Assembly (NCBI GenBank): GCA_937921555.1
Contig: CAKZUV010000110.1
Span: 1-32,459 of the forward strand
From: an uncultured Saprospiraceae bacterium
GTDB lineage: Bacteria > Bacteroidota > Bacteroidia > Chitinophagales > Saprospiraceae
Direction: 5' to 3'
DNA length: 32,459 nucleotides
The notes beneath the pieces are model-generated. The model was not told the DNA's origin. It saw only the letters and a list, made by a program, of their open reading frames with translations, and made no database searches. The first letter of the stretch is position 1, and each line of letters opens with the position of its first letter. Both the position numbers and the translations under genes were made by a program. Shown in pieces: positions 31,488 through 32,459 of the stretch.

Positions 31488-32291
31488 TTACAACTCAGCC
31501 ACCGCTACCATCCGGTCTTCTACTTCGTGAACCAGTTCAATAAATCGGGGATCACGCTTGGTATTCCGGTCCCGGTGTAAGGGCAGGTCCACGTGGATGT
31601 GTTCCGCGAAGTGCGAAGGGGCAGATTTTAAAATATAAATATCATCGGCCAGATAAACGGCTTCGGAAATATCGTGGGTTACAAAAATAATGGTCGGATG
31701 CAATTTTTCAAAAATACCCAATACCAGATCCTGCATCTGTAAACGGGTTTTGACATCCAGGGCACCAAAGGGTTCGTCCATCAGCAAAATATTCGAATTG
31801 GCGAGGAGGCTACGACCGATGGCGACGCGTTGTAACTGTCCACCGGAAAGCGTCGGATACTGTGCGTATTTGTGTTCGTGTCCGGCGAGGCCCATGATTT
31901 CGATCATTTCCATGGCTTTTTCGTCGCGCTCTTTTTTATCAATTCCTTTAAATTTCAGGGCCAGTCCTACGTTATCCAACACCGACATCCAGGGCAAGGA
32001 GGAGTATTGTTGAAAAACCATACTGACGCGGTTGTCTTTGCTCAGTGGTTTTTGATTGACCAATAATTTATCAGCGGCAGTGGGTTCCTGTAATCCGGCG
32101 ATGTAACGAAGTAAAGTTGATTTTCCACTACCTGACATTCCTAAAATACAGACGAACTGTCCCCTGTCCGGTTTATTCTCCACCAAAAAATCCAGGTCTT
32201 TGATGATGTAGGATTTACCGCCATCGTAAGATTGGTCAATGCCGCGTAGTTCGACGATGTTATCAAGGTTGGTGTCGGGAAATTTTATCAT
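31488..32291 (-). CDS. ABC transporter ATP-binding protein, NitT/TauT (nitrate/sulfonate/bicarbonate) family
   Basis: A 267-residue importer ATPase. Walker A is LGMSGSGKSTLLRYIAGL, the Q-loop VFQQYSSLPWMSVLDNV, the signature LSGGQLQRVAIGRSLL, Walker B ILLMDEPFGALD, and the switch His is in IIFVTHDISEAVYLADD. Its closest pattern is the SsuB/TauB/NrtD group, which imports sulfonates, taurine, nitrate or similar small solutes. The permease and binding protein would be upstream on this strand, beyond the right edge. The last 26 bases of the window could be the end of a permease frame (stop complement at 32434-32436), but that is too short to call. Confidence 0.88.
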   Translation of the reverse strand: MIKFPDTNLDNIVELRGIDQSYDGGKSYIIKDLDFLVENKPDRGQFVCILGMSGSGKSTLLRYIAGLQEPTAADKLLVNQKPLSKDNRVSMVFQQYSSLPWMSVLDNVGLALKFKGIDKKERDEKAMEMIEIMGLAGHEHKYAQYPTLSGGQLQRVAIGRSLLANSNILLMDEPFGALDVKTRLQMQDLVLGIFEKLHPTIIFVTHDISEAVYLADDIYILKSAPSHFAEHIHVDLPLHRDRNTKRDPRFIELVHEVEDRMVAVAEL

Positions 32292-32303
32292 GATGTTTTA
32301 TTA

Positions 32304-32342
32304 TTGAGGCGCTTTGCGGTTGAAATACTGCGCGGTTGAGTT
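32304..32342 (-). repeat. Dispersed intergenic repeat, copy 2
   Basis: Read on the minus strand this is AACTCAACCGC, TTTCAAC, CGCAAAGCGC, CTCAA, in the same order as the plus-strand copy at 4874-4915. It lies in the 168-bp space upstream of the ABC ATPase, in which no gene is seen. Confidence 0.55.
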
Positions 32343-32459
32343 ACACTGCGCGCATCGAAGCGTTGTATGTATTTTGTATATTTTATTTTAAAAACTGAAT
32401 GTATTCGTTAAATTCCCAGTGGATTTGTCCAAACTATCTCTTTAAATCCTCAACGCGCG

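Noticed and set aside
32434-32459. End of an ABC permease gene running in from the right edge
   Set aside because: Only seven codons are visible, which cannot support a call, although the operon context makes it plausible.

Overview
The window looks like a chromosomal segment of a Bacteroidota bacterium, most likely a Saprospiria/Lewinella-like lineage. The evidence is a very large secreted protein with a type IX secretion (T9SS) sorting tail, a TonB-dependent receptor with a carboxypeptidase-D-like N-domain under a TPP riboswitch, a bacillithiol deacetylase (BshB1), a small fatty-acid hydroxylase, and promoters of the TTTG / TAnnTTTG type. The lineage call is inference; no rRNA or tRNA gene was seen.

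Layout. 1-1.4 kb: an Rpn-family PD-(D/E)XK nuclease gene followed by two extra free-standing copies of its C-terminal domain. 1.4-3.7 kb: feoA-feoB ferrous iron uptake. 3.7-4.15 kb: a non-coding stretch with REP-like hairpins and a ~165-bp imperfect palindrome. 4.1-4.8 kb: fatty acid hydroxylase and a strong terminator. 4.9-6.5 kb (minus): NTF2-like protein, glutathione-peroxidase-like protein and BshB1, a thiol/redox group. 6.6-10.7 kb (minus): a 1385-residue CotH-kinase/T9SS protein. 10.9-16.5 kb (minus): FabH-like synthase, rfbD, rfbC, der, era, with a 28-codon plus-strand micro-ORF in between. 16.6-17.2 kb: an unknown acidic protein. 17.3-18.35 kb: an A+T-rich GNAT + XRE/HigA-like pair that looks like a toxin-antitoxin module and overlaps the next gene by 4 bp. 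18.35-21.6 kb: NadR-like kinase, TPP riboswitch and TonB receptor, probably thiamine uptake. 21.75-23.4 kb: acyl-CoA carboxylase carboxyltransferase. 23.5-24.4 kb (minus): a second, divergent Rpn nuclease. 24.5-28.5 kb: THUMP RNA methyltransferase, two small exported proteins, a PhnA-like protein, a Pif1-like helicase and a 42-residue membrane microprotein. 28.6-30.8 kb: a GT39-like membrane glycosyltransferase divergent from a TetR regulator. 31.5-32.3 kb (minus): ATPase of a NitT/TauT-type ABC importer whose partners lie off the right edge.

Most genes are housekeeping (GTPases, rhamnose synthesis, lipid metabolism, iron and vitamin uptake). The accessory content is the two Rpn loci and the GNAT/XRE module. 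The most unusual feature is the first Rpn locus. Its C-terminal domain is present three times in tandem, the copies differ by exactly one 12-bp (4-residue) repeat unit, and the stop codons of copies 1 and 2 come from the duplication junctions. Rpn C-terminal fragments are known to act as intragenic antitoxins in E. coli, so this may be a toxin with an expanded set of separately encoded antitoxin-like cassettes.
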